DNA of 64,000 bases from Mesostigma viride (taxonomy: Eukaryota > Streptophyta > Mesostigmatophyceae > Mesostigmatales > Mesostigmataceae): contig RPFO01000199.1 in assembly GCA_009746045.1 (NCBI GenBank), forward strand, positions 582,501-646,500, read 5' to 3'. Each line of letters opens with the position of its first letter. The stretch's first letter is position 1. The notes below the pieces were generated by a model that searched no databases, had not been told where the DNA came from, and saw nothing but the letters and a program-made list of their open reading frames with translations. This document shows positions 1 through 11,120 of the stretch, one piece after another. The position numbers and the translations under genes are program-made.

Positions 1-130
1 GATGTTGTTGTCTCATGGGGAAACTCCCAGCATAGCTCGAAAACAAATAATCAACTCCCTACTTGTCGCCTTGTGGGTCTACCTATGCCTGTGCGCCTGC
101 CCCCCCCCCCCCCCCCCCCCCCCCGGGCAG

Positions 131-2325
131 GTACACGGGTGGCGAGGAGCCCAACCCAACGTACCGTGAGGTGTCGGCCGGCGTGACGGGCCATGCGGAG
201 AGCGTGGAGGTGCTGTACGACCCGACCAAGGTCACCTACGAGCAGCTGCTGGACGTGTACTGGCACCAGGTCAACCCGACCACGCGGGTGCGTGCCGATA
301 CGTGACACCGAGGTAGCCCCTGCTGGCATTGGCAAGACAGGGCCGCGCTGGCTGCCGGAGTGCGTGGTAAAGCGTGCCCTCCGCGCGTGTGTCTGCATCA
401 TGCTCACGGTTCAATGGTTGCCCGCTTGGTCCTTAGATTGTACAAAGACTGGTCGCACACATGTGGGCAGAGCTGTATGGCCCCCCCTCAGAGGACAGCG
501 AACATCTGCGCTGCGGAATGACCGCCAAGGCATGGCCGCATCGCAGGGAAAAGAGCCAAGCCTGATGTATCCCCTGCCAGGGTGGTGTCTGGGGGTGCCA
601 CGATGTGTCAGTGTCTGGGCAATCAATACCAGGGGCAGAGTCGGCGCATGTTGCTGTGGCGTGGGTAGGGGGTGCCAAGAGCGCATGTGCCTGCTGTAAC
701 TAGCCCGCGATCTGACACATGGGTGGGCCAGCTGGCCCCCTAGGTGTTCCCGCTGGTTGCGGTTGCACGCCACGTTTGCTTTGCTGCCTTGCCAGGCACC
801 ACCAGAGGTTGGCTCAAACTATTCCATGTTGTTAACAGGCCAACCCACACCACGAGACTGTCACCGCGCTGTTCCGCCCTTTTCCTTGCCTCCCCCCCCC
901 CCCTTTGCGCTGCAGGACCGTCAATTCTGCGACTACGGCCACCAGTACCGCACCGCCATCTTTTACCGGGGGGAGGAGGAGAAGGCAGCCGTGCTGGCCA
1001 GCCTGGACAAGTACAAGGCCATGGGCGTGTTCAGGGGGAACATTGTGACGGAGATCCTGCCAGCGGGGGACTTCTGGCCGGCCGAGGAGTACCACCAGGT
1101 AGGCTGCCGCACGCCTCCAGGTGTGCTACCGTATGATGGATGGGCTGGCACCCTGCGCGCCATGCCTGATGCGTGCTTGCGTGCTCGCAACAGGTAGGCT
1201 TCCGCGCAGCCTCTTTTGCACTGACCCCCACAGATGGTTCCTTCAGCCAGCAGCGCGGAGCAGCGTGTGCTGGGGCTATGTCTGACTGCGTGCATCTGCC
1301 TCAAGCTGGGGACCCCCTGATGCTGCGGCTGGCTCGTCCACGCCGGCTGGCAGCCGCCTGCTTTCTTCCACATGGCAAGGGGATGGGCAGGGAGGCCTCG
1401 CTTGCAGCACGGGGTGGGGTAGAGCGCATGCCCCCCCCTACCCCATCGGTTCCCCCTAGAGCACACTGGACCCGTGCGTGAGGTGTGCATGAGGTGTGCA
1501 TGCGGCATGCATGAGGCGTGCATGAGGCGTGTATGAGGCGTGCATGAGGGGCAGGGCTTGAGGTGTGCATGAGGGGGCCTGTGCATGAGGGGGGGGGCTT
1601 GCCGCTGGCGCGTCTCGGCCAGCGCGCAGCATGGGGACACACCAGCATGCGGTTGCAGTGCGGCCAAGGGGCTGGGAAACCTGTGCCTGTGTTGCTAGTT
1701 GAGAAAAGCCCATGCAGCCATGTGTTTTGCGTCGCCCGGCATCGCTTTATACCACGTCCTTTCCTCCCCTATTCCTGCACAGCTGCCATCTCCCCACCAC
1801 ACCCCCTGCCTGACCCCTCCTGCCTCCCCTCCCTCCCCCCCCATGCACCCATGCAGCTCCTTGTTCAACCGCATGGCCGGGCTAGCAGTCAGGACCGCCC
1901 CCTCTCACGAAACCATCTCTAGGACCAGGAGGTTGGTCCGGGTCCGCATGTGCACGTCCCCATGATTTTCCTCGTGCCGGCCTTCTTGTACCGAACGGTG
2001 TGGGTGATAATTTGCCTGAACATCTATTGCTGGCGTATGGCCCTCCCCCCGCCTGCCCCATCCACGGCGGCAGGATTACTACAAGAAGAACCCCCAGCTG
2101 TACAACTTCTACCGCAGCAAGTGCGGCCGCGACGAGTACCTGGAGAGCATCTGGGGCGATGGCGCGGCCAGCAAGGTGAACGTGCTGTTGGGTAAGTTCC
2201 TCAACCAGGGCTTGCCCTGGGTTGCGGGGGCGGTCATTATTGGCAACATTGCGCTGCTGCTGCGCGGGCGCCGCATCCTGCTGGAAGGCTCAGAAAACTA
2301 CAAGGATGAGGAGCGCAAGGAGTGA
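131..2325 (+). CDS. MSRA: Peptide methionine sulfoxide reductase A, 3' exons (5' end off window)
   Basis: MsrA reduces methionine-S-sulfoxide in proteins, using thioredoxin-type reductants. Three exons with matching phase are visible: 131-287, 916-1098 and 2074-2325 (TGA). The first carries the family block [14 protein letters not shown] and the GHAESVEV strand. The second carries [14 protein letters not shown] and ends in FWPAEEYHQ. The third carries [12 protein letters not shown], the C-terminal Cys block of the CGRD-type MsrA subgroup. The catalytic GCFW exon must lie before base 1. The first acceptor follows a C run at about 100-124. After the usual family end the frame continues for about 50 residues with a hydrophobic stretch ([18 protein letters not shown]) and a basic/acidic tail, so the product may be membrane anchored. 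A good donor, GGTAAGT, sits at about 2191 inside the last exon, so a form without the tail by alternative splicing is possible. The family call is firm; the tail is an inference. Confidence 0.9.
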
Positions 2326-2659
2326 AGCCGTCAGGCACACTTGGCATAGCCAAGTGGCCACCGTCTGGCAGGGCGATGGCAGCCATGTGCAAACTTTAGT
2401 AGCACTGGTCGTCACCTCCTTACCGGGGGAGGCCCAGAGAACTCCCACCCCAGTGGGGCCCAAGCACATGTCGGGAGCAGCGAGACGCAGACATGGGAGG
2501 CATGTGCCTCTCCTTTTTATGGAGGCAGATGCAGGACAAGGCGGTCTGGCGATGTATGTTGTAGAAGCCATCGTGTCCATGAGGGGGGGGGAAGGCGCGC
2601 ATCACCCTACGTGGCCGCAACCGGGCAACGCAGGGCTCTGTCCTTTAGTCCACAAAATC

Positions 2660-3020
2660 CATGTGTCGGCGCAGAGGCCTGCCACCGAGTACTACGCTAA
2701 TCTCATCGTATTATAATTCCACAAGAATTAAGAACAAAGACATGCCCCAACCCTAGAGGCATACACTAGATGGTTGTCTTCTTGATACACTAGATGGGGA
2801 TATATACTTATCCGAGCTGTGTTCTACGTACAGACGATGCGTTAGTGTAGAGGCTATCCTTGGGGGCAATAACCTATATACCAGAGGACTCGGAACTACC
2901 TTGCATGGCTAGCGATGGGCCGCATGCACAGGCACTTCAGGGACTGGTGCCTGCCGCATTTGGCAGGTCCCATTTTCATATCTCCTTGTCAATAATGTGG
3001 GCCGGTGCGGACCATAGCTA
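2660..3020 (-). mobile_element. Diverged LINE-A 3'-end fragment
   Basis: The stretch aligns by eye, with many differences, to the 3' end of LINE-A as seen at 22223-22600. Shared blocks include GAGTACTACGCTAATCTCAT, the CACTAGATGGGGATAT block, CATCCGAGCTGT, and CTCCTTGTCAATAATGTGGG. The (AAGT)n tail is absent and the reading frame is broken, so this is an old, dead copy. Confidence 0.7.
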
Positions 3021-3446
3021 ATAGACGCTAGCGTCTATAAGCTTATAGTCCCTACATCAATTAATTAATTAATTAGGAACATAACTCCGTTGGGAGTATC
3101 TGTAGCACATAGCCCTTGAGAAGGGGCAGATGGCCTATAATACATTCTAGGCTACTTCCTGCAAGGGGGGAATGTAAGCTACCCTTGCTATAGGTGCATC
3201 AGGGCACCTGCACCCTCATGATCTATCACGCTATGCCCAGCTAAGGGGGAGCATGTCATGTGGGGGAAGATCATCATGGCTATACAAGAGTTAGGGCATG
3301 GCTTCTCGACAGAGAGCATCTCTCTGCATGGCATAGCATGGCCAAATTCTTAATGCAACATCCATGGGGGTCCCATTATAGGCAGGGCTTGGCTAAATTC
3401 TGAAGGCATCATCCATGGGGGCCATTATGGGCGCACATGCGCGTGG

Positions 3447-4234
3447 ACCGCCGACGATGTGGACACCCGCATCGGCCTTGCCTGGGCCAAGCTCCGTTCG
3501 CTCACACCCTACTGGCGCTCGAAGGGCCTGGGCGGGCACCGCAAGCGCATGCTCTTCAAGGTCCTCGTCCTCACGGTGCTCACGTATGGCGCCAAGGCGT
3601 GGACCCTCCCACCCAAACTGGCAGCTAGGCTAGACGGCACGGTTTACAGGATGCTCCGACAGGTCCTTAACGTAGGTTTTTCCGAGCGTCCGTCATCAGA
3701 GTCTTTGTATCATGGCATGCCTCGTCAGTTTCGGACGAGATTAGGCAGCGTAGGATAGCATTTGTAGGACACCTTGCCCGCACCAGCCAGGTCGACACCA
3801 CCCTCGGTCTGGCCGGCCCCCAGCGGCTTGGCCAGCCAGGGCGGCACATTCTGACCTGGCCTGGCCCCGAGGACATTCCCAAAAGGGTAGGGAAACCTGT
3901 CACGAACTACGTTCAGTCTGATGTTGCTGGACGACCTAGTGGTCCCAGCCCAGTTTGAGCACCGCATCCACTCTCTCTCCCGTCTTTGGACTGCCATGCA
4001 GGACAAGACGCGGTGGAAGAAGATTGTCAAGGCGCACACGCCCGACCCTGTGGGCAAGCCACCTCCCCCCAAGCGGAGGAGGCGTTTTGATGAGTAGTGT
4101 AGTTAGGATTTTCTAGATAGCTTAGAGTTAGGATAGTTCGATCACGCGGCTTCCTCCACCCTATCCATCATGGAATATGTGCTACATGACCTCCCCACGG
4201 AGGCATGTTATAATTTAATTTAATTTAATTTTTA
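3447..4234 (+). mobile_element. LINE-B, 5'-truncated, inserted in half-LINE copy 1
   Basis: This is the C-terminal part of LINE ORF2 plus the 3' UTR. Readable pieces are VLTVLTYGAKAWTLPP, LDGTVYRMLRQVLNVGF and, after a frameshift near 3740, IRQRRIAFVGHLART. They continue to a stop after KRRRRFDE at about 4098. The 3' UTR ends with CTCCCCACGGAG and an AATTT-repeat tail (about 4206-4233). The duplication ATGCGCGTGG at 3437-3446 and 4235-4244 brackets the copy. The host sequence on both sides is the 3' UTR of the half-LINE. Confidence 0.85.
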
Positions 4235-4294
4235 ATGCGCGTGGGCCACATGCTAGGCTAAGCCTGACTAATCTACACTACTGGTATATATTCC

Positions 4295-5938
4295 CTAGTC
4301 TGAGGTGGCAGGAGGGGCCTGCCAGGGCTTGTGGTCAACGTGGATGACCGCCCCCCTCCAGTATACCGGCTTCCCCCTTGCGCTCTGCCGGAGCTGAAGG
4401 TAGGTCGGCCATAGGTGGAGGTTATTGGTCCTGAGGATAGCCGCTACACTACCGCCTCGTCTGCCATTACAGTAGAGGACAGCTCGGATGAGGATTACAT
4501 CCCCATCTAGTGCGTAACGGTTGGGGGATGATGCAGACAATATTTGTTTAAACTTTTGTGTAATTATTTTTCTAATGAGATTAGCATAGTACTCTGTGGC
4601 ATGCCTTTGCGCATGCATGACACGCAAGTACTTACTTACTTACTTAGGTCGGCCATAGCTCGCGTCGCCGCTGTTGCTGGGCCAGGGTCAAGTCGTCGTC
4701 CAGCGTGAAGCGAGTCTCCGAGAGCTTCTTGCGGCCCTTAAGGAACGCCAGCTTGTCCGCCATGTACTTAAAGGTGAGGAGCACGGGTGCCGGGCCAGCC
4801 TTCCCCCGCGCGCGGGGGAGGCGGACAGCCGACATGTGCAGCTCACCAGTGAGTATCATGGGGGCAAAAATGGCGCGCTTAAATGCCTCAAGAAGGCTCG
4901 TGGAGGTCTCACCTGCCGGCTGGTTGAAGTGCTTGACGATGACATTGTGGCTGCGCCGGGCGATGTCGGCTTCCTCGCGAATTAAGGTCGAGGGCTTGTT
5001 GCTTGAGTCGTGCCGTGATGGTGGAGGTGGTGGAGGTGGAGTGCTGCTTAAGCAAGTCCGCCCAGGTGGAGGGAGCATCGCCGGCCGGGCCAGCAGGCGT
5101 CGGCTGGGCGGCGATGTCCTTCACCGCCTGGGCGGTGAGGCCTGTGGTGTCATGCAAGCTCTCAAGGGCGGTGGCGGTGGCTTGAAGGCGTTGGTCGAGG
5201 TCGAGGAGCTGGGCTTTGATGTCGGCAGTGGAGGCGGAAATGGCAGTGGAGGAGGAGGCGGCGGCGGTGGAAAGGTGAGGAAGTTCAGCAGCCAGCGTGC
5301 CACCCATTGCTGCTACGTCGGCAGCAAGGGGGGTCACGTGCTGCTGGAAGGCTTCCGTGAGGATCAGGAACGGAGTGCGGGGGCGGAGATGGATGGAGCC
5401 CAGATCTCGCCGTCAGAGCGCTGGAGAAGGGAGTTGAGGATGGCGTGCTGGAGTTGGGGGCGGGGGCAGCCGAACAGCATGCTGATGTTGTTCCAGCGGC
5501 AGCCGTTGCTGCAGAGGAGGCGATCAAGGTCGTGGAGATGGAGGCACAGACAGGTCGTAAAGCGAGGCGTAGTCCCCGAAGAAGATGCAGTGCAGAGCAT
5601 CGTCCGGAGACATGTTGGTCCAGTCGTGATCATCGACCTGGAAAGGTTTGGGCCGAAAGCGCGGTCCAGAGGGGCGTGAAGACCCTCCTGTTTTCTCGGC
5701 TGAGCGGGTGCGTTTCGGGTCAGGCGATGCCGATGGCGAGGCATTAAGCCCGGGAGGTTGCTGGGCGACCACCCAGTGCACGACTAGTGTCACCGCTGCC
5801 TGCCGGACCTGAGGGCGAAGCTGCAGCCTGAGCTGCAGACGGGTTTTCATGGCCGAGCGCATCCGCCAAACTGCGTTGCGTCAAGGGACGTTTGCTCTTC
5901 ATATATTGCGTTTTAGATTCGGAAAATGATATCAGCAT
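4295..5938 (-). pseudogene. Half-LINE ORF1 protein (Transposase_22-like), frameshifted and interrupted
   Basis: The coding pieces lie in successive frames at about 5860-5524, 5744-5364, 5337-4909, 5078-4658 and 4413-4295. In order they give a Pro/Ser-rich N-terminus, an Ala/Thr/Gln-rich stretch with heptad-like periodicity, and an RNA-binding C-terminal region. That region contains PVLLTFKYMADKLAFLKGR and then LDDDLTLAQQQRRRELWP, which resembles the LTADLS..TLQARREWGP end of the L1 ORF1 nucleic-acid chaperone family. The final segment (YLQLRQSARGKPVYWRG to the stop) is separated by the LINE-A insertion. ORF1 proteins bind their own RNA to form ribonucleoprotein particles. This copy cannot make an intact protein. 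Confidence 0.7.
4414..4644 (+). mobile_element. LINE-A, 231-base 5'-truncated copy with perfect 13-base target duplication
   Basis: The copy carries only the last ORF2 codons (ending SSDEDYIPI then TAG), the 3' UTR and an (ACTT)n tail at about 4628-4644. The duplication TAGGTCGGCCATA lies at 4401-4413 and 4645-4657. It interrupts the ORF1 of the half-LINE just after the LWP codons. This copy defines the true 3' end of LINE-A: the ACTT microsatellite belongs to the element. Confidence 0.93.
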
Positions 5939-6082
5939 GTGCGTCTTAGAAAGACGAAGCGATAGTGATATTCACGGCTAAGTTCGGTGCTCAAACGTGA
6001 AAGTTATGAGCTCCGCCGTCAGCCATGGCTACCTCGTGGCTCGATGCTCGTTTTAGCATTACTTAGCCATAGTCCCTACATC

Positions 6083-6437
6083 CCCAAGCGCAATCATGTG
6101 ACACACAGATCCGGGTCGCGCGTCGCATCGGTGCGGGGCACGCAGGTTGGCCAGTAGTTTGCAAACGGACAAGGGCCAGCCGCGGGCCGTGCGCTGCATG
6201 GCATGGTTGTTTCTTTCATAGAAAAAAAAGGCAGGCCTACATAAGGTTAAGTGAGGCAACTATTCCTGGACGCATGGCCGTCCGACATTTAATTCTTGAG
6301 GATTAGAGCAGTTGTTGGAGATGAAAGGCGCAATGATCGCGTCCGGAAGCCGCGTGGCTGTGTGTAGGAAGATCTGCATATGGAGGGATAACGGCGAACA
6401 CGAAGTGGCAGACCGGGTGGCACCTGGATGAAAAGAG
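6083..6437. other. Unannotated spacer between two half-LINEs
   Basis: I see no gene, known repeat or motif here beyond the target duplications at its edges. Confidence 0.5.
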
Positions 6438-6447
6438 AGAGCATGGA

Positions 6448-6717
6448 CTAATTAATTAATTAATTAATTAGGAACATAACTCCGTTGGGAGTAAATGTAG
6501 CACATATCCCAGAGAAGGGGCATATGGCTTTTAATACATTCTAAGCTACTTCCTGCAAGGGTGGGAATGTAAACGACACTTGCTCGAGGTGCACCAGGGC
6601 ACCTGCACCCCCAGAGTCTCAAGCTCAACCCAACTAAGGGGAGCCTGTCATGGGGGGGGAAGATCAGCATGGCTATACAAAAGCTATAAGGCATGGCGTC
6701 TCAGCAGAGAGTACCTC

Positions 6718-6751
<34 letters not shown>

Positions 6752-7698
6752 CTTGCGTGTCATGCGCATGGGCATGCCACGGATTACTTCAGATGCTAAT
6801 CTCATTAGAAAAATTAATTACAGAAATATTGTCTGCATCATTCCCCAACATCAGATGGGGATGCAATCCTCATCCGAGCTGTCCTCTACTGTAATGGCAG
6901 ACGAGGCGGTAGTGTAGCCGAGCAGCTATCCTCAGGGCCAATAACCTCCGCCTGGGGACTTCTACCCTGGCTAGCAACGGGCCGCGGGGCCGGTGGGGAG
7001 AAAACAGGAGCATACCCCTCAGGAAGGTGCTTATCGCAGATGGCAGCCCATTTCTCCTTGTCAATCATGTGGGCGCGGAGTACGGATAGTCCCAGAAGCC
7101 CTGCATCTTCAAGCAGTTGTGTCACATAGGTCCGGGTCGCGCCGCGCCGGTGCCGGGCGCGCGCAAGTTTGCCAGTGGGTCGCGATGGTACAAGGGGACC
7201 CTGCCATAGGAGGAGGTGTCTACCTGGTTGGCTGGAGTACCTCTCTGCGTAGTCACAGCATAACTAAATAATTAGGCATCATCTGGTGTGTGGCGCGTCA
7301 TGGGCACACATGTACATGACTAATTAATGAATTCATGAGTCAGCTGGTATAGTGCCTGTAGTAGGCGTGCATGTACAAGGCCACTGTCTAACTATTCTAC
7401 ACTAGCTACTACTGTTGTATTCCCCTAACTAAGCTGGGGCGTCTGGAGTCGCTGGGGCCGCGGGTGTCGCGGGGGTCGCGTGCCAGAGCTTGTGGCCGAC
7501 GTAGATGGCCGCCCCCTTCCAGTACACCGGCTGTCCCGCCTTGGTCTGCCGGAGCTGGAGGTAGGTTTGGCCATAGCTCCCGCCAGGGTCAAGTCGTCGT
7601 CCACGGTGAAGGGAGTGTTCTCGAGCCGCTTGCGGCGTCTTAGAAACGAAATCTTGTCCGCTGGGAAAAAAAGAAGCAGAGCATAGATGAGAAGAAGC
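6448..7698 (-). mobile_element. Half-LINE copy 2, 5'-truncated
   Basis: On the minus strand this copy has an ORF1 C-terminal fragment (7665-7430, with ADKISFLRRRKRLENTPF then VDDDLTLA and QPVYWKGAAIYVGHKLW). The same 3' UTR as copy 1 follows, then a hairpin with ACTCC/GGAGT arms and a TTAA-repeat tail at 6448-6470. AGAGCATGGA at 6438-6447 and 7699-7708 is the probable target duplication. LINE-A (6719-7234) is inserted in its 3' UTR. As in copy 1, ORF1 passes straight into the 3' UTR with no ORF2. Confidence 0.75.
6719..7234 (-). mobile_element. LINE-A, 5'-truncated, inserted in half-LINE copy 2
   Basis: The (AAGT)n tail starts at 6719. The 3' UTR and the last about 100 codons of ORF2 follow in reverse. 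The duplication GAGTACCTCT lies at 6709-6718 and 7235-7244. The host on both sides continues the half-LINE 3' UTR, as comparison with the uninterrupted 3290-3340 shows. Confidence 0.85.
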
Positions 7699-7708
7699 AG
7701 AGCATGGA

Positions 7709-7982
7709 TGGTTAGGGAAATAAAGAAAACATTATGCTAAAAAATAGAAAGTGAAGTTTTGGAATTGAACGCTCAATTCATTAAAAAAGATAAGAGTGAT
7801 CATAAAGAAGAGGCCAGGGGGGGGGGGGGAAGGGGAAAGAATAATAATAAACAAAGCTACTGTAGGGACAAAGATCGAGGTCATTGCTGGGATATGATGA
7901 GCAGCATGTTACATGTAGAACCGGTATATACTAGGTCGCCGCGTATAATTACTTTTCTAATGAGAGTAGTACTCCATAAAAA
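7709..7982. other. Spacer with a short LINE-A-like remnant
   Basis: An A-rich spacer with a G run at about 7818-7830. Bases of about 7940-7975 (ATAATTACTTTTCTAATGAG and a following GTAGTACTCC) resemble the LINE-A 3' UTR in plus orientation. No gene is seen. Confidence 0.45.
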
Positions 7983-7986
7983 TTAA

Positions 7987-9670
7987 CCCCTAAATGGTCT
8001 GGCTGCCGATTTTCCGCCTAAAACTGAGTTACAGCCGACACGTCGGCCCCTTCTCGGGGGACCAAATGCCGCGAAAACTATTGAGAATTAGGAAAAGTTT
8101 AGCTGAGAAGATCGAAAGTTTATAATTTTCCTCACAGCATGGTACTAGGGTTTGCATACTTCTGACAAAGTTATAGAGGTGTTCTGGCCGGTCAAAGTAC
8201 AAGGGGTCAGGGTACTTTTTCACGTAGAACGTGCATTCCGGAAAACGACGACCTGGCCATGGCGGCTTGCGCACACGCATGGCATTTACGTTTTCGTTCG
8301 AATTTTCTGACCAAACTCAGGAAATTGATTTTATACGTCCTAAAGATGATACAGGCCAATTTTTGGTTCGCGGGAATGCCATTTGATAGGTGTCGGCAGC
8401 GTTCTTGCTGGAAAAAACTGCGATCAGGCCGGACGATAGAAACGTTGACAGCAATAACTTTCCGGCGTATTTTAAGGGATATATCGGTTTCTTTGTACTT
8501 TTTATGATGATTTGTAGTCGTAAACGTGCAAGGGTGGCCAGAAATCGTCGAATCTAGCGACCATGCTGCACAACTTTGGTGTGCCGAAATGCGCCATTTT
8601 GCGGCCACCGCCTGGGCAAAGGTAATGCCAGCCATGCCAGGTAAAGCTGAGTTATCGTTTTCTTGTCGATGTTTGACGTTTATATATACGTTCTAGCTTG
8701 TGTAGCACATTCTTTCTTCATTATTCATGCTCTTTCTTGACCATGGCCTGGCCCCTTCCTAAAACACCATTCTTAGATGCTTCCCTCAGTCAGTTGACCT
8801 GCCATAGTGTGATGGTGATAAGTTTTAGAGGCTGTATGGGTTTGAATACCTCCATATATGTTTGTTATACATTTCCCACACACATATTGCATGAGTGTGA
8901 GGCAGTTGGCTGGTCTCTGTGGCATCATCAAGCATGTACCCGGTGAGTAGAAGCTTCCCATTGTCAGCATGTGCCACCAGGTGTGCTGGCCATCACCTGG
9001 CAAGCTATAGCAGCTTAGGCCTAGTTTATCCTTGCTAGGGCAAGCTGAAATAGTTTGTTGGTGGCTGCCTCCTAGAATGCATGCCTTGCGTAGGGTATCC
9101 GTACCACGTTACCAACGTGCATGGACAAGGTGGCACCTGCACATAGGTGCCATGTAAGGGCAGTGTGATGATGCAGTTATGTTTCCCCATCATTGTGGAA
9201 GGGAAATGTATTGTGTGGCATGGTTGGGGGACATTTTTAGTAGGTATTAGTAGGTAGTATGCCCACCCCTACCCCTTGGTTGCTTTTTACCAACGGTACC
9301 CCTATGGGCTGTACTGGGTGTAACTGCTGGTATACCCACCCAAATGATGACCCCAATGGCTCAAACTGTTCAGCAACTAATTGTTTATCATCCCTGAAGT
9401 GGTAGGTGCCTAGCTCTTACAACATAATTCAAAATGCACATTCTACCAAAAATGAAAACGCTCGTCTTGACCCCCCTGACTTTGACGGCAGTTATACATG
9501 GCCTACCCTGCATATATGTAAGGTTGTGATATACCAACCCGAAGGGCAACTCATGGACATGCTTGGCCCCCAAGGACAGCCATTGGATATGGGTGGGTTG
9601 GATGGCATCTGGTTTGCAAAATTGTGAAGTTACAGCCGATGCATCGGCAGTATTTCTGCCCATTTAGGGG
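7987..9670. mobile_element. piggyBac-like non-autonomous DNA element (TTAA target, CCCC-starting inverted ends)
   Basis: Both ends read TTAA|CCCCTAAATGG going inward, at 7983-7997 and, inverted, at 9660-9674. That is a TTAA duplication plus 11-base perfect terminal inverted repeats. A TTAA target with ends beginning CCC is the hallmark of the piggyBac superfamily. Near each end lies a palindrome in the same orientation context: GCCGACACGTCGGC near 8035 and GCCGATGCATCGGC near 9640, each preceded by AGTTACA. The 1.68-kb interior has no long frame and nothing I recognise as a transposase, so the element would depend on a transposase elsewhere. It is also less GC-rich than its surroundings. Confidence 0.6.
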
Positions 9671-9674
9671 TTAA

Positions 9675-11120
9675 AATTAAATTCTAACATGACTCCGTGG
9701 GGAGATCATGTAGCACGAATTCCCTTGCTTATAATGGATGGGGGTGAGCGAAGCCGCGAAACCTAACTAAGCTAACTCTAAACTATAATCTTTAAAATCC
9801 TATAGCTACTCTACTCAGCAAAGCGCCCCTTCCTCCTGTGGGGAGGGGGCCGTGCCCACAGGGGCAGGCGTCGGTGTGGGCCTGGACAATGGTCTGCCAC
9901 CTCTTCTTGTTCTGCATAGCAGGCCAAGCAAGAGAGAGGAAATGCGGTGTTCAAACTGGGCTGGGACCACTATATAGGTCGGCCAGCAACTGATCTGTAT
10001 AGTTCATGGCAGACCTTCTACCAACCCGTATACCTCTCCTTGGGGTATGTCCTTGGGGCCAGGCCAGGTCAGGATATGCCGCCCCGCCGCTGGCCAAGCC
10101 GCTGCCGGGCCGGCTGGCCAGACCGAGCTCGGTGTCTACCTGATCGACTGGTGCGAGCAAGATGTCCTGCAAATGCTATCCTACGCTGCCTAATCTCGCC
10201 CATAATGCGAGGCATACCCTTATACAAAGATTCTAATGACCTATGTGTGGAAAATCCTACATTCAGGACCTGTCGGAACATCCTGTAAACCGTGCCGTTC
10301 AGCCGGGTGACCCGAGCTTGTCCGTGAGCGTCCATGCCTCGGCGCCACAGGTGAGCACCGTGAGGATCAGGACCTTGAAGAGCATGCATTCGGGGTCCTC
10401 GCCCAGGTCCTTGGAGTGCCAGTAGGTGTTGAGCGAGCAGAGCCTGGCCCATGCAGGCCAGGCGGATGCGGGTGTCCACATCGGTCGGCCGACGGACTGT
10501 CGGGGAGCATTTTCTAAGCGATCACGGAACGGGACCTCCGTCCCGTCTAGCAGCCGCGGTTTTGGCAGGCAACTGCCAGGTAGCCCAATCACCATTGCCT
10601 CGGTTTTGACATTAATCTCCAATCCTGGCACCGCCCGCGCCTCGATCCAAGCTAGCCCAGACAGTCCAGCCACTGAGGCCGGTCTGAATGTGCTCGGGGC
10701 GCTCGATGAGGGTGGTATCATCCGCATAAATCAGGTCGGACAGGCGTCAGAGGCGGTAATCAGGGCCACCGCCGCACTTTTCGCGATCGTTCAGGATGTC
10801 CAAGCCACTGAGGCTTGAACCCCTAAATTAAGACTGGTAAAGCGCGCACGTGCCTGGCGCATGACGTGATCACGACAATATTGAACGGATACGGGGACAG
10901 GACACAACCTTGCCATGGCGTGGTAAAGGGGGAATGGTGGGGTGGTGCCTTCCGCAGTCCGCACTACTGCCTGTGAACTTTCATACTGTCAGCCGGCGAA
11001 TGGCAGCAATAAAGGCTGGTGGCACCCGATCCAGAGCTAGGATGGCCTCGATCCCAGACGGGACCGTAACGAAAGCCTTGATGTAGTCAACAAAAACAAA
11101 GACCAGCGGAAAACCATCAG
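9675..11120 (-). mobile_element. LINE-B, longer 5'-truncated copy with reverse-transcriptase core
   Basis: On the minus strand the order is a palm motif, FVDYIKAFVTV (about 11100), a degraded CVLSPY block (about 10900), intact LIYADDTTLIE (about 10725), and then VYRMFRQVLNVGF and IRQRRIAFAGHLART (about 10330-10150). The frame ends in RRKGRFAE and a stop near 9820. The 3' UTR has the CTCCCCACGGAG hairpin region and a short AATT-type tail next to the piggyBac-like element. Several frameshifts kill it. The 5' truncation is about 11120. Confidence 0.8.

Larger units (their letters stand above)
3059..6068 (-). mobile_element. Half-LINE copy 1: ORF1-only retrotransposon, apparently full length
   Basis: A minus-strand element runs from about 6068 to an AATT-repeat tail at 3059-3075. 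It is flanked by a 14-base direct repeat, ATAGTCCCTACATC, at 3045-3058 and 6069-6082, the target-site duplication of retrotransposition. It holds a short 5' UTR, a LINE ORF1 (about 5900 to 4295), a 3' UTR, and a terminal hairpin with the arms ACTCC and GGAGT. There is no endonuclease or reverse transcriptase. It was later split by LINE-B (3447-4234) and LINE-A (4414-4644), each with its own duplication. Removing both leaves about 1.97 kb. The last about 45 bases before the tail closely match the LINE-B 3' end, so LINE-B is the likely source of reverse transcriptase (inference). Confidence 0.8.

Noticed and set aside
3021-3038. 18-base perfect palindrome (ATAGACGCTAGCGTCTAT) next to the half-LINE target duplication
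   Set aside because: It stands alone, with no second copy or partner feature, and could be chance. It is recorded only for its position.
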